A stretch of 64,000 bases of DNA, taken from the NCBI GenBank assembly GCA_943735955.1, contig OX030957.1:387001-451000 (forward strand), given 5' to 3'. Numbering within the stretch: the stretch's first letter is position 1; each line of letters starts with the position of its first letter. Both the position numbers and the translations under genes were made by a program. Source of the DNA: Piscicola geometra (Eukaryota > Annelida > Clitellata > Hirudinida > Piscicolidae). The notes under the pieces are model-generated. The model was given only the letters and a program-made list of their open reading frames with translations. It did not search any database and had not been told where the DNA came from. Shown piece by piece: positions 26,463 to 43,200 of the stretch.

Positions 26463-26703
26463 TTGTGTTACTCACAGCCTGACAGACACACGCCATGTTA
26501 CAATGGTTCTGAGAATCATAGTTCTTATGCGCCAGAGACGCCACTCCACACGACGTACACATCTCTCAATGCATACGTTGCTAACACCGCATCATGTACA
26601 CTAGATATATGATAGTTCACGGTTGCTTGTCAAGGATTCGAACTGGCAACCTTTGAGTCGCAAGTCCAACGTCCACCATCTAAGCCATCCCTGCTTGCTC
26701 TTA
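26463..26703 (-). mobile_element. tRNA-derived SINE, copy 2 (inverted)
   Basis: Read on the minus strand it begins GCAAGCAGGGATGGCTTAG, followed by TGGTGGACG, a B-box-like AAGGTTGCCAGTTCGAATCC, then CCGTGAACTATCATATATC and TAGTGTACATGATGCGGTGTT. These are the same landmarks and spacing as the copy at 19214. Beyond GATGCGGTGTT the copies diverge more but share a CGTCGTGTG-GAGTGGCG block. Confidence 0.8.
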
Positions 26704-27331
26704 TTTCCTGTAGTAAAATATTCAGCTGTAAAATTTTCAACAGTTGATACTAATAGTTGATACTATCAACTTGATAGTGGAGAGTTAAAAAGAGTTTATA
26801 ATGTTTTTCTTAAAAAAATGCAGTTTTTTTTTCAACCAGTAAACCCAACTCCCCATTCTTAATCTACCATCAAAATCCCCCATAGAGCATAATGGCTTTT
26901 TTCCAAGAACTTTTTCCCATTGTAAACGTTTTGCTTCTCAGTTGAGGCTTCATTTCCTTCCAAAAACTAATTGTTTTTCAGTCACATTCTGGAATTGTAA
27001 GATTTAACAAATATTTCTCCCAAACCTCTTTTCTTAAATCTGCACTTCCTCTTTCATTTCCTCTCCATCACGCATCCAGTATTACAAGTTCTCTTCTATT
27101 TAAAATCAAGAAAGCTTCAAGATCATTCAGTATTTGTAGCAATTAACGCCAACTAAACTAAGTAAGAAGCTCTCGTTTATCACTATATTTGTAACTTTTT
27201 TAAATGAATTCTACGAAATAAAAGTAGAAATAAAAAAAAGAAACGTATGATATCTTTAAACACAAATTGGATCCCATCGATTTCTCTCTAACCACAAGAC
27301 CAAAACTCTTTCACAAATGAAGGTCACATAA

Positions 27332-27337
27332 TTTATT
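27332..27337 (-). promoter_or_regulatory. Polyadenylation signal of GAPDH
   Basis: AATAAA on the minus strand, about 36 bases after the GAPDH stop codon. This implies a very short 3' UTR, usual for a highly expressed housekeeping gene. Confidence 0.6.
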
Positions 27338-27372
27338 TTAAAACTTTTCAAGAATATTAGTTTCTCAGCACT

Positions 27373-31592
<4,220 letters not shown>

Positions 31593-32771
31593 TTTTTAAC
31601 GTTGAAGAACATAAAATCTGGTGGATTTATATCAAGTTCTCCATGAGAATTGTTGCCATGTAGAAAATTATTGAAAACTGAAAGTATATTAAAATAATGT
31701 ATTAAAATTTATATAATATTTTTTTTTTCAATTTAACTTTAGTTTGTTTGCATATTTGATAATGTTTATGTATTTCTGTGTTGGCATTGCGTTTATCTGT
31801 GTGTACGTGATTTTGAAAGGCTAAACGAGATTAGAAAGGTTCAAATGTCTGCATTGAAAGGTGGAAGCCTTTAAAAAGTTAAAATAATAATAAAAATTAT
31901 AAAGAATTTGATTAAACTAAATATTTTGTCGAATTAAGCTTCGAATTAAAAAACTGATTTTATTTTGAACATTTCAACTCGACAAAACTTTCAATTTAAA
32001 AAGATAGATTGCTTTAGAAATATTCAATAAATCAGTGATGAGATAAGAGAGAACAAGGCTTAATTTGATTTAAAGTTGCTTTTCAGGCCAACATAAGCCT
32101 TGTGTCACGCAAAACTTTGAACTAAATAGTGTAAACTTTAAACTTTAGGGATGGTAATTTAAGCTCAAAAAATTTTTTCTGAATATAGTTTTTGAATAAT
32201 TTTATAGGTAGCATTGTTACCAATATAACAAACCTGAAAAACAATATGATTTAATATACTTAAAAATCAAGCAGTTTGTTTAAAATCTGGATGTTTACAA
32301 ACTCAAAGTTTAATGACGCAGTCAGATGAGTGTAAAGCACAATATAAGAATTTGATTGAAAATATTTATTTAGGCATAAATAAAATCTCTTTCAATTGGA
32401 AAAAAAGTTATTAACAATTGTTAAAATGTTTCATTGAGTCTTCATAAAGCCTAAACTTTTGTTAAGTGATTCAATATAAAAATCTTCTAAATTGAAATAT
32501 GAAAGCAATTACCCATAATTTAATCCTAATAAAACCTTTTCAGAGTTGTATTTACTCCTCCAATCTCTTATTCAGCGTCTTTTGTGATGCCGGAAATTAT
32601 GAATACGTAATAATCACTTAGTCTCAAAGAAAAGTTTCCATGATGATTTAGCATTTACTTATGCTGCTTCTGCCACTTGCATTACTACTACCACGACTAC
32701 CACTACTACTACTACTAATACTACTACTTCTACTACTACTACTACTACCACTACTACTACTACTACTACTG

Positions 32772-32859
<88 letters not shown>

Positions 32860-35800
32860 CCCTACTACTACTACCCCTACTACTCCTACTAATACTTTTA
32901 CTACTACTCATACTACTACGGCTCCCATAAACAGATGTTAAACAGAATAAATGCGAGTTTTAACTTTGAAACTTCAATACCAGAATAGTCTGCGTGAATT
33001 CCAGGTATGCGCGGAATCATAATCAGACACCAAAATTGAGTTTTGAAAGCGGCTTAAATAACACCATTCGTTGTCATCTCAATGTTAACCTAGTTGAATA
33101 CTTTCAATGGAATTGAAACACATTTTCTTTATTTTTTCGTAATATATTCAAATGAAGTTACACACCTATAGAGAACGCGAGACACGAAAGTTCTAAGAAT
33201 AGTTAAATGAGCAATGGCCAGTTCTTTTAAGCCAGAATTTCATCACCATCACTCACGTTTCTTACACAATGACTTTCGCCTTCACTTTAGAAAAAACTTT
33301 TGATCATGCTGCAAACACGAAACATATACATAATTCTCCATTTTTACTTCAATGCTTTTATTTTTACTCATACCTTTTAAAAATATTAAGGTTTCTATTT
33401 TAGTATCATGCTTTCACATAAGACAATTCACACTTATGATTTTTTTATAATTTGAAAAGGAAAGATAGTTTCCATTTTAACCTCTTTCAAAAAAAATATA
33501 GACACACATTCCAACGCAGGTGGATCTGCTCCGACCAACATGCCCATGCGTCTGCGCACTTTAAACTTAATGAGAAACTTTTTTTTAAATATTACTCTAA
33601 CCCAAAATTCATTTCAGAATGCAAACATTCATTTTTGGACGACGGAATAGCCGAAGTATCGGCAATTAGTCGGAACAGTTATAAGTCGTTTAACAACAGC
33701 TCAAACCATCTATTTATTAAAAATAATTTGGATCAAACTTTTATAATAAAAAACAAACAAACATCGTCATACAAAAACAGGTATATGACGACACTTACAT
33801 AAACATATACAAAAAAGATGTACATACAACACTCAAACACGTATATATAAACTGCATGAGACGTATACTTGAAGTTTCATTAATCTAGGAAGCTGCAGAA
33901 CACGTCTGAGGGCACTGAGAAAGTGGAAGTTCTTTTAAATGTTAAACGAGCATAAACGATTCACATTGTGAAAAGATTATATTTTATTTAAAGTAGCGTA
34001 AATTGAAAGTTTTGTAGCGAAAAAAGAATTGAAAAGTTGTAAAAATGGTTGGGGATGCCCATAAAATGACGTTATGTCTGCCAAAAGCGCATTATTTAGA
34101 TGGCGTTGAAAAGTTGTTTTGTAATTAGGTTTTTGGAGTTGTAATTGTTTTCAAATGCTTTTAAACTGATTATGATGATTAATTGATTAACTTATATCTA
34201 AAATATGCAAAGAAAGATGACTTTTTAAGAAAATATTAACAACTTAAAAGGGGCTTTTGCTATTTTTCTCGACGTTGTGAAAAAGCAAAATAACTTGACA
34301 GAGAATATAAAAAAGTTTGGAATAATGGTTATTAAAATAATTAACATCGTTTCATTGAATTTAAAATAATTATAAAAAAATATTTTAAACAAATAAGTTA
34401 AATAAATAAATAAAAACTAAAGTTCTAATTTATGTTTAAATAAATTAGTTTTAGTAAAAACAAAGATAAAATAACTAATTTATACATTAAAAATAGTTTA
34501 GTATAACTACATAAAACAGAAACTCGTAAAAAATTTAAAAATTCAAAAGTCGACATGACTCAACTCATAATTCACTTATTTACCCACAAACGCTTGCCCG
34601 GAATGCTTGTTCCAGAAAATGCTCCATCAACAAGCCGATAAGGTATCAACCGGTGGAGTGTTCAGAATTCTGAGTTGCTTTTGGACGCCTGATAAACTTA
34701 ATCTTTTTATACATTTTTAAAGAGTAAAAAATATTTAAATACTTTTATTTTGTTCGTTTTTGTTTTAATCGCTAAATTATTTAGCATTTAACTTTTTTTA
34801 TACAAATAATTTTTAAACACAGTATTAAATAAGACATTTAATAAGTTTTTGTTATAATAAAATACTCTAAAAATTTTTTGAAAATAAACTTTGGCAAAAA
34901 CTGCATATCACACTGCAACTGGTGCACATTGTTGAATGTCTTCGTACTAAACTAAAAAGCATTAACTGATTTGCAGATAATTTTTTATATGAAAATATTC
35001 ATTTAAATGATTTATTTGACTGTTTTTTGTGAATATCTAATAAGTTGTTTTGCTCTATTAATTACTTCAGTAATTGAGAATCCTGCCGTTAAATAAAAAG
35101 ATGAACATAATTTATAATTAAGTTAAAGCAAAAAGTTTTTTAAATTCATCTAAAAAACAAAGAGAAAAACTTGATATTTCAAAATTTTATGTTATCAAAG
35201 AAAACTAATTTCATTGCTGACAAATTATACAAAATTTAGTTCTTGCATTTACCTGTCGTCGACTAGAAAAATGCCGGCATAAAAAAATTGAAATGTTTGC
35301 CTAATGTATTTATTTTAAAATAGATTGGAATTGGCAAACTGGGTTTAAAACATGAATTATTATGATGGCTTGCCACTTCCAAACTCCCATCTCCTTAGAC
35401 ATTTTAATTTTCATTTTTTATTGTCTGTTAAATCACTATGAAGCTGAAAAGATTGTTTTTATTTAAGAACAACTCAATTAAATGTTTCACACCAAACTAT
35501 TCACTAACATGATTATTATTCTTATTATTCCCTTTCCACATTCTTCTCTCAAGGTTGAGATATTTGGTCTTCTATAACATAACCTCGTACGCTCCAGGAA
35601 GGTGTGTATGGCAGTTGTTATGTGCATATCTCTATGTACCTTCTTACGTTCCACTACCTCCTATTCCGTCTTTCAAAATCTCATCCTATTTCTTTTCACA
35701 TTATAATGTATGCAGACTCAACTATACTAAAAAATATATAAAGATGCACTGTATTATTTTATAAATAAACTTATATGCGTTTAGGCTTAAGATTTATTTT

Positions 35801-36881
35801 TTAAATTAAGAGAAACTTTTTAGCATTTAATTAACATTCATATTCATATAAAAAGCTATTTGTGGTCTGGAGCAAGTAGATTTATGTATTATATTCTATT
35901 ATAGCTCTTTAGGAAATTAAGATTTTTATGAAAATATTTATTTTGAATGAATTATTTCGAAATAACTAGAAGTATCAGTAATTAGTTGAAATATTGCTGT
36001 AGAAAATGAATTGGACACTTACGATTAATTATTTATGGTTGAAAAAATGTTAGCGTTGTTATTTGGTTTGTTTTCCTTTCGCGAAACTTAATCTTGAAGC
36101 CCAAAAAAAGCCTTAAAGCACTTTAGTTTTGAAGAAAAAAAAACGGGAAAAAAATTAAATAATATTATTTTCAGTTTTTCTGTTTAAAGCTTGACATGTG
36201 CTAATCCATCTTCCTAAACGTCTTTAAAAAAGTCTAAAAACGGTAAAAAAACACTTTAAAAGGAAGTCAAACTAAAAGATTCAAAACTATTTTCGTTCAA
36301 AAGCTAGGAAATATTTTTTAAAGCCTATAAGGCATTATAGAAAGACTAAAATTGGTTAGTTTTCTCATTTTAAATTTGTAAACAGAAAAAAAATCTTTTA
36401 TCTTTTATTGTCAACATAATGTTTGACAGTTTTTAGGCTTGTCATTTGAAAATCGTAAACAGAAAATTTTGAAATAGACATATACATATTTTTTGCAAAT
36501 GAAAATTGTTTTATCTTATAAGGTGAAATAAATATTTGGCATGTTTTTAATCGTTATTTAAAATTTTAGATAAAATTAAAAGTTTTAGTTAATAATTAAA
36601 AAAAAAACTATTAGATCTATTGAAAAAACATTTAAAAATTGAAATAAACAAGAATAACTATCATTTTTATTTGAGATATAGAACGGAAGAATTACTTAAA
36701 CACGATGTAACTGAAGAGAAGCATATGCATGAACTCAGGTGTTTCCGCACTTGGAACATATAAAATATGATCCCCATGTGCTAACATTTTACATCTCCAC
36801 TCAACAGGGCCCTGAAAACAAAAACCACAAGTTCCACTAAACACTCTTCAATGAAAACTAAATCTAGGTTAATGCTCTAAA
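31593..36881. other. Intergenic DNA between GAPDH and the Cav3 gene
   Basis: This space lies between two divergent genes, so it should hold both promoters; I cannot pinpoint them. Apart from the triplet array at 32686-32930 it is AT-rich. An open frame at 33452-33802 has no recognisable motif or clean exon signals and is left out. Confidence 0.5.
32686..32930. repeat. (ACT)n microsatellite
   Basis: Nearly pure ACT/CTA trinucleotides with occasional CCT, GCT and TTC variants. Poly-Ser and poly-Leu open frames across it are artefacts. Confidence 0.95.
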
Positions 36882-37256
36882 ATGCATCGAAACGCTAACG
36901 ACGATGTGAGCTCGGTGGGAGGAAGAAAAGTCACAAAAAGTAAAAAATCCTTGGATGAAAATCAAGATGGATCCAAAAAGAGCGAGAAAAGCAAAGAGAC
37001 AGGAAACGAGGAGATTAATGCAGGCCTCAGCATAAACCTCGTCGACGATAAAAACATCAGCATAAGCATTCATAAAAGTGAAGATAGCGATGCTGAACAA
37101 AAAGACGAAGATGAAAAGCAAGACGACAACGATGGCGACAGAGATGGAGGTCTTCCGTTCCCCTTGTTCATGGAGACCGCCTTCTGGAGGATTGGGCAAC
37201 ACCAGCAGCCGAGGAAGTTCCTGCTGCATCTCATCACTTGGCCATATCCTTTGGAG
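36882..37256 (+). CDS. Cav3: Cav3 exon 1: cytoplasmic N-terminus
   Basis: The ATG has an in-frame TAA 12 bases upstream, so it is the likely start. The exon encodes a Lys/Glu/Asp-rich N-terminus followed by [13 protein letters not shown], which matches LPYPALAPVVFF just before IS1 in vertebrate Cav3. The 3' border is unresolved. Homology wants ...PLE|RVSM, but the only nearby GT (GA|GTTGTG, 37256) is out of phase with the acceptor at 38454. A missed micro-exon or a non-standard splice would explain this. Confidence 0.65.
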
Positions 37257-40200
37257 TTGTGGAAACGATTTCATCGTTTTATTTATTTTGTATTATAAAT
37301 ATAGAATTTATAGTTTTATTTATTCTATATTATATCGTTTAAATAATTTGAATAAAAACCTTTATTGTTTCTATGCTTCCAAAGCATTTCATGAGACGGT
37401 TTAGCCTTGGTGTAGGCCCAGCAGTAGTCTAGTCAAATGAAATAAGACCTGGAAGGATGAATGGAATGTAAAAAAGCTCGCTAAAGCACGTGGCAACGGT
37501 TGTCAAGGCAATCTCACCTTGCGAGTGCTCATTATGTATGCAAGCGGGTCAAGTTCTCTTTCGACTAAAGTCGGTTCTTCTTAGATACTATTCTTTTTTT
37601 GTTTCAACATCAATCGTCTTGTCTAGACTCTTTCTTTTGTTTTTCTTTCTAAACCTCCTTTGTGCATTCATTATTGTTACTTAATTCATTATCTCTATCC
37701 GTTTAGAATTTTGTGAAACAGTTTTTTTATCTCAATATGAATAGGCAATAATAAATAAATGAGAATTATGCGATAAAAAATCTGAGAAGCGCATAAAGAA
37801 GATTATGTGCAGACTATAAGGATTAGGCAGTTCATATATTATTTGTTTTCCTAGGCTTAGATTTCACTGTATGCTTGTGTTAATTAATTTTTTTATGTAG
37901 CTTTGTAGTTATATTGAAGTCTCCAGCGATGAGAATGCCGTTTATGTTTGTATTTTCAAACATAAAAGCTTAAATAAATAAAAATGTCTATATATTTTTA
38001 TACTTAATACCAAAGTGTAATATATGAGAAATGAGGATGTAAAATGAAATTACGGCTGCGCATTAATTTATACAGAGATGATTAAGCTTTACTGTCGTTT
38101 TAATCTTGTTATTTGCTATTTGAATTATTAACTACGGTATACATGAAAAAATGAATAAAAATAATTTTATATATAAAAAATGTTTTTCAATGAATTATTA
38201 TTTCCAGTTTTCAACTTATTGAGTTGATTCGACGATGCATCCTTAACTCTTTTTTCTATTTTTCCCTGGGAATCAATCTTACGAAAACTCCCATCCTTCA
38301 TACAATCAATCCTTTATTAAAATCTAATTACTTCAAAAATTACTCATCTCAATCATCTGTTTAACATATAATTGCACCTCTTCCATAACTCTTCTTTCCA
38401 AATCAACCTTAATCCATTTCACACCATTTTTGTTTCGCCAACACGTCTTTCGAGCGAGTAAGCATGGCCGTCATCCTCATCAACTGCATCGTCTTGGGAA
38501 TGTTCCAGCCTTGCAACGTTCCCTGCATCTCCATCCGATGCAAGGTCGGGGGGTCGTGGTGGGTCAAGATCAAAGGTAAAGGGAAAAGTTTCAAAGTCAA
38601 ATAAATTGTGATTAATCAAATGATGTAGTTGTGTGATGAACATAAGTGTAGGATATGTGATGAGCTGAAGGGTGTAGAGTTTAGTGTTTTTTGTGTAATA
38701 AATAAATTTTCGGAAAACGATGGTATAATAAAACATTCGATTCAATGGCGATGAATCGTCATCCATTTGAGTGAAAGCAAAACCTTGTTTTACATTTCGG
38801 AATAGAAACAAAATAGATAATTATGAATTATTGAGCAAATGCAAGTGATTTCATCGGCACAATCTCAAAGCCATCCATCAAGTCACTGACGCTTTCATCA
38901 GGTTCTGGAAGTTTGCGATCACCTGATCTTTATCTTCTTCGCTCTGGAGATGATTGTCAAGGTGGTCCTGATGGATGACTTCCTGAGAGCTGCTTGCATG
39001 CGTCTGACCATCTATTTCCATTTTAAAAAAACCTCAATTTAACGATTCAGTGAAAATTCGTTTCAGAAAAACATTCGTTTCAATATTCATGGCAGATGGG
39101 GGCGATGGGAGTTGTAGGAAAAAAGAGCTACTTGGCAGATCCGTGGAATCGTCTTGATTTCTTCATTGTCTTCGTGGGGTGAGATGATTGATGTTTAATT
39201 GTTGTCTTTTTAGTTTGAATAAGTTGCAGATGTAGAACTATATTTTATAAAAATTTCTAAAATTCTTTAATGAGTTTTATTTATTTCAAAAGATGCATCC
39301 ATCATTTTTTCTTCGTTAGTGACAGAGTGCTTTAGAGTGTAACAAATTAATTCTTTAGAAATCATGAAGTTTTGAACGTTAGAAAAATCGAGAAAATTTT
39401 AAGGAAGTAGCTCATGAAAAAGTAAAATGTTTCTTGGTCTTTCTTGAAAATAATTTATTGCATTTCAAAACTTATGGGATTTGTTGAGAATATTTTACAT
39501 GCCGCTATACTTAGTTTTGTAAATGAATAAAACATAAGTTGAAGTTTCTTTCTCATTTTCCAACTTCTCATCCAAATAATGATATTTAGTTCAACGTTTG
39601 AGTGCTCATTGGTATTAACAATGATTGTTAATTAAATTATTGTTAAGTAAATTATTTATTATTTATTTTGCTTATCTTTTTGAAAGTATATTTCTTTATG
39701 AGTTGTTAAGGCTTGAGAGTGTAAATTTTGCGGTGATCTTTTATTATTTAATTGAATTCATCCTAAGAATTAGCTATTTTAACATGAATTTCATCTTGCA
39801 TGTTTGCGAGTTGAAAGATCGGATTCATGTCGTTTTGATAAATAGGGCAAATTAAAACTTTAAAAAACTTTCATTCATCAAGCAGACAGAAAGAAAGAAA
39901 TACTCTGGAAGAAAATCACTAATGACACTTTTTTCACATTTTAAAACCAAACCATGGTTTTTTGGAACTATCATTTTACTTAAAAACACTTATAGGCGTA
40001 ATCTCATCCCAATTAACATTTTTGCTATGTTTTTCAGATAAAATAGAAAATAAATAACGGGTCTATGAAAAAAATTAAAAAATCTTTGTATTAGTATTAT
40101 AATAGAAATAAAAGTCATAAAAACATAAATGGATCACCTCAGGGCTCCTTCAAAAAGCGTTCTCACGTCCAAATGATAGGTTTGCACTGGCTAAAGTTCA

Positions 40201-43200
40201 AATGTTATTTCCGCTTAAAACTTCCACAGTCAAATTAATAAACTAACTAAATAGATGAAGACATTAATATTTTAATAAAAAGCTTTAAATTGCTTATGCG
40301 TATGATATGCAATATATAAACTGTTTACCAAATAGAAGAGTACAGAATCACATTTTAATGAAATAAAAAACATCGTTTACATCAGCTGACAAAATTCAAA
40401 ACATTATACTACCTTCAAGGTGTCTACTTTCTCAAGGTATTTGTCTAAAAATTACGAAAGCAATTGCTGAGATGGGAACGTAAAGGATTTAAAAATATGA
40501 TAAATAGCGCTTCCAGGAATTGTGATGATGTAGATGTAGTTGTGTAGAAGTGGTGAATAGGTGCTAATAGTATAAAAATAAAGTTTTACAGGTTGTTATG
40601 CTTTTACTTGCTTCAGTAATGACGATAGAAACTCACATTTAAAATGTTAAATACCGCAAAGCAAGTGGCAAGAAAGAATTATTTATGAGTTTATGAGGCG
40701 TATGTTGAAAAGAGATAAATGTGGAAAAATTATTTTCAGAATAAATTGCAAAAGTTTGAAACTTAAAATAAAAACTTTCATGAATATTTGATTTCGAAAA
40801 ATTGACACCGAATTAACTTTTTAAATATTAAAGTTTAAAAATGTATTTAAACCGGTTTAAATATTCTATGATAATATGGCTATTTAGTTTGAAAAAAAAT
40901 AAACTTTTGAATTCACTAAAAGTTTTTTTAAATAAAATTAAATAGTTCTAAATGTAGGTTGGCAAACACAAATAGGTAAGTTAATAATGCGGATTCTTTG
41001 CTGGCAGATTAACTTTCTTTTAATCTTTTTAAATTAAATTGGAGCTAAAAAACTATATGTCGAAAAGTTTTATGAGTTAAACAAGATTTCTATAAACAAA
41101 ACTAATAAAATTTATTTGTTAAAAATATTCGAAGAATTTTGTGAACACGATTCAAAACCGTTTCGAAAAGCTGAAACATTAGATAGTGGCTTGAAAAGAA
41201 CGTAACTGCTCATTCCACAATGCTCCATTGACCGCTTTATTCCGAGGCACGCAAACAATGCCATGGAATTCCGCCTATGAATTCATTTTCTTCAGAAAAT
41301 TATCTCACCTCCATGCAAAAGCAGATGTTGTGGAAATCATTCTGAACACATTATACAAGTTCTATTTGATAGATTTTATTTTCTGAATTCAATTTTAACA
41401 TAAAATCTTATAGGGTTTTTAATTTTTGTTCACATCTATTCATCTCTCTATTAATTCCAAGAGTTTACTTTTATAAAAATTTCTTTCGTTCTGAAATTTA
41501 TTTATAAATAAATTTTTATTAGGAACACTAGACAGCTTAATAACACTTTGCCAATCCACATAAAAACATATAAACGATTACTTGTGCCCTTTTCAATGAG
41601 CTGCTTTTCAATGTCTTCAGTCATTCCGTCAATTCTTTTGCCAGAGTGATTAATGATCTCAAATTGCTTAAAGACTCACTTATTATAAATATTATAAAAA
41701 AGGTTAAAAATCTTTTTTCATAACTTTTCGTGGACCACTGACCAGAGCCTCGCAGATCCCGCTTTTAAAAAACACTGTTTTAAGCGAGCCCTTTGAAGAT
41801 TCTTCACTCATTTGTTTAAATACTCCTCTATCATCCCATCTTTTTCCACCAAATTCTTCAGATTTTCCTCTCAACTAAATCAATCTTCGCCCTTATTATT
41901 TACACTGACCAGTTATCTAGGTATGCTCTTTTCTCCGTACGCGTGTGTTTGTGCCTTTGTTTGTATTTGTTTGTACCTCTATGTACGGGTTTCTGTGTTC
42001 ATATATTTTTTTATATTTGGAAAAAAGATTATAGCGTATATTCGTACGTCTTTTAAACTTTCTTCAATTGTTTTATTCATTTATTTTTATTTTAACATTA
42101 TACCAGCGTTATGTTTTTTAGTTCTTGAATTAGAGCGGCATAATTTGCCTTCACAAGTAGCAAAAAAACAACTTAAACATTTTTGTTACAATTTAAAAAA
42201 ACAAAAATTGGCACAATTATTTTCACAAACTTTAGTTTTTATAAAGTTTCAATTCAATTCATAGTTTATAAGCATATGAAATAGTTTGGATTAAATAATG
42301 TTTAATATTTTCAAAACACAAATGGGAGAAAAAAACATGAGAATTTAGTCTTATTATTGTAAATATTCTAGCTATAGATTTAAAAATGGTATGTTGACAT
42401 AGAATAGTTACATGATAAAAGTTTGGTCAAGTGGTGCCTTTTTGCCATTGCATCGTTCTCTTGTAGTGTTGTTTTGGCGCAAACATTGAAGAAAAGTTTG
42501 CTTTTTGTTTTTTATACTCTCGATAAATGTTTTAAATATTCAGTTATCAAAACCATAAAAATTCTCATCTCCCCAGAGCCATCGAGTACCTCATTAACGA
42601 CGAGAACCTCAACTTTACAGCTTTTAGAACTTTTAGGTTGTTTCTATGAAAATGAAGTTTTTTAAATACTTTAAAAATTTAAACTTATCAACTTATTTTT
42701 AAGCTCGCATGTTCACACGCTCGTTATGAACATTTTATTTCGGATAATTTATTTTAAAAGACAATTTGCTCACTGAAATTAATTTGACCATTAATTTAAT
42801 TTTTGAGTTTGAAACTTTTACAGAGTCTTAAGGCCCATCAAAGCCATCAACCGAGTCCCAAGTGAGTTTTAGGGCTTCGTACCAGCTGCCAATTAGACTG
42901 AATATATGAATATTTATCTAATTATTCTTATCTTTTTATAATTCAGAAAAAATAACCAAAGTTTAAATCTCATTAGAAGACTCAATTTCAAAAATAAATT
43001 TGTAAATAAGCAAAAAATCTAAATAGGAAAAACGTTTTTAAACTAAAACTATTTTTCAGCATGTAGTTATCCATTTGAGCACGTTATCACGGACTTTTCA
43101 GGTCTCAGAATCCTGGTGACTCTGCTATTAGACACTTTGCCGATGCTGGGAAACGTGCTAGTGCTCTGCTTCTTCCTTTTCTTCATTTTTGGGATCATTG

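Noticed and set aside
33452..33802. 116-residue open frame
   Set aside because: AT-rich, no motif, no good exon borders, no link to neighbours.
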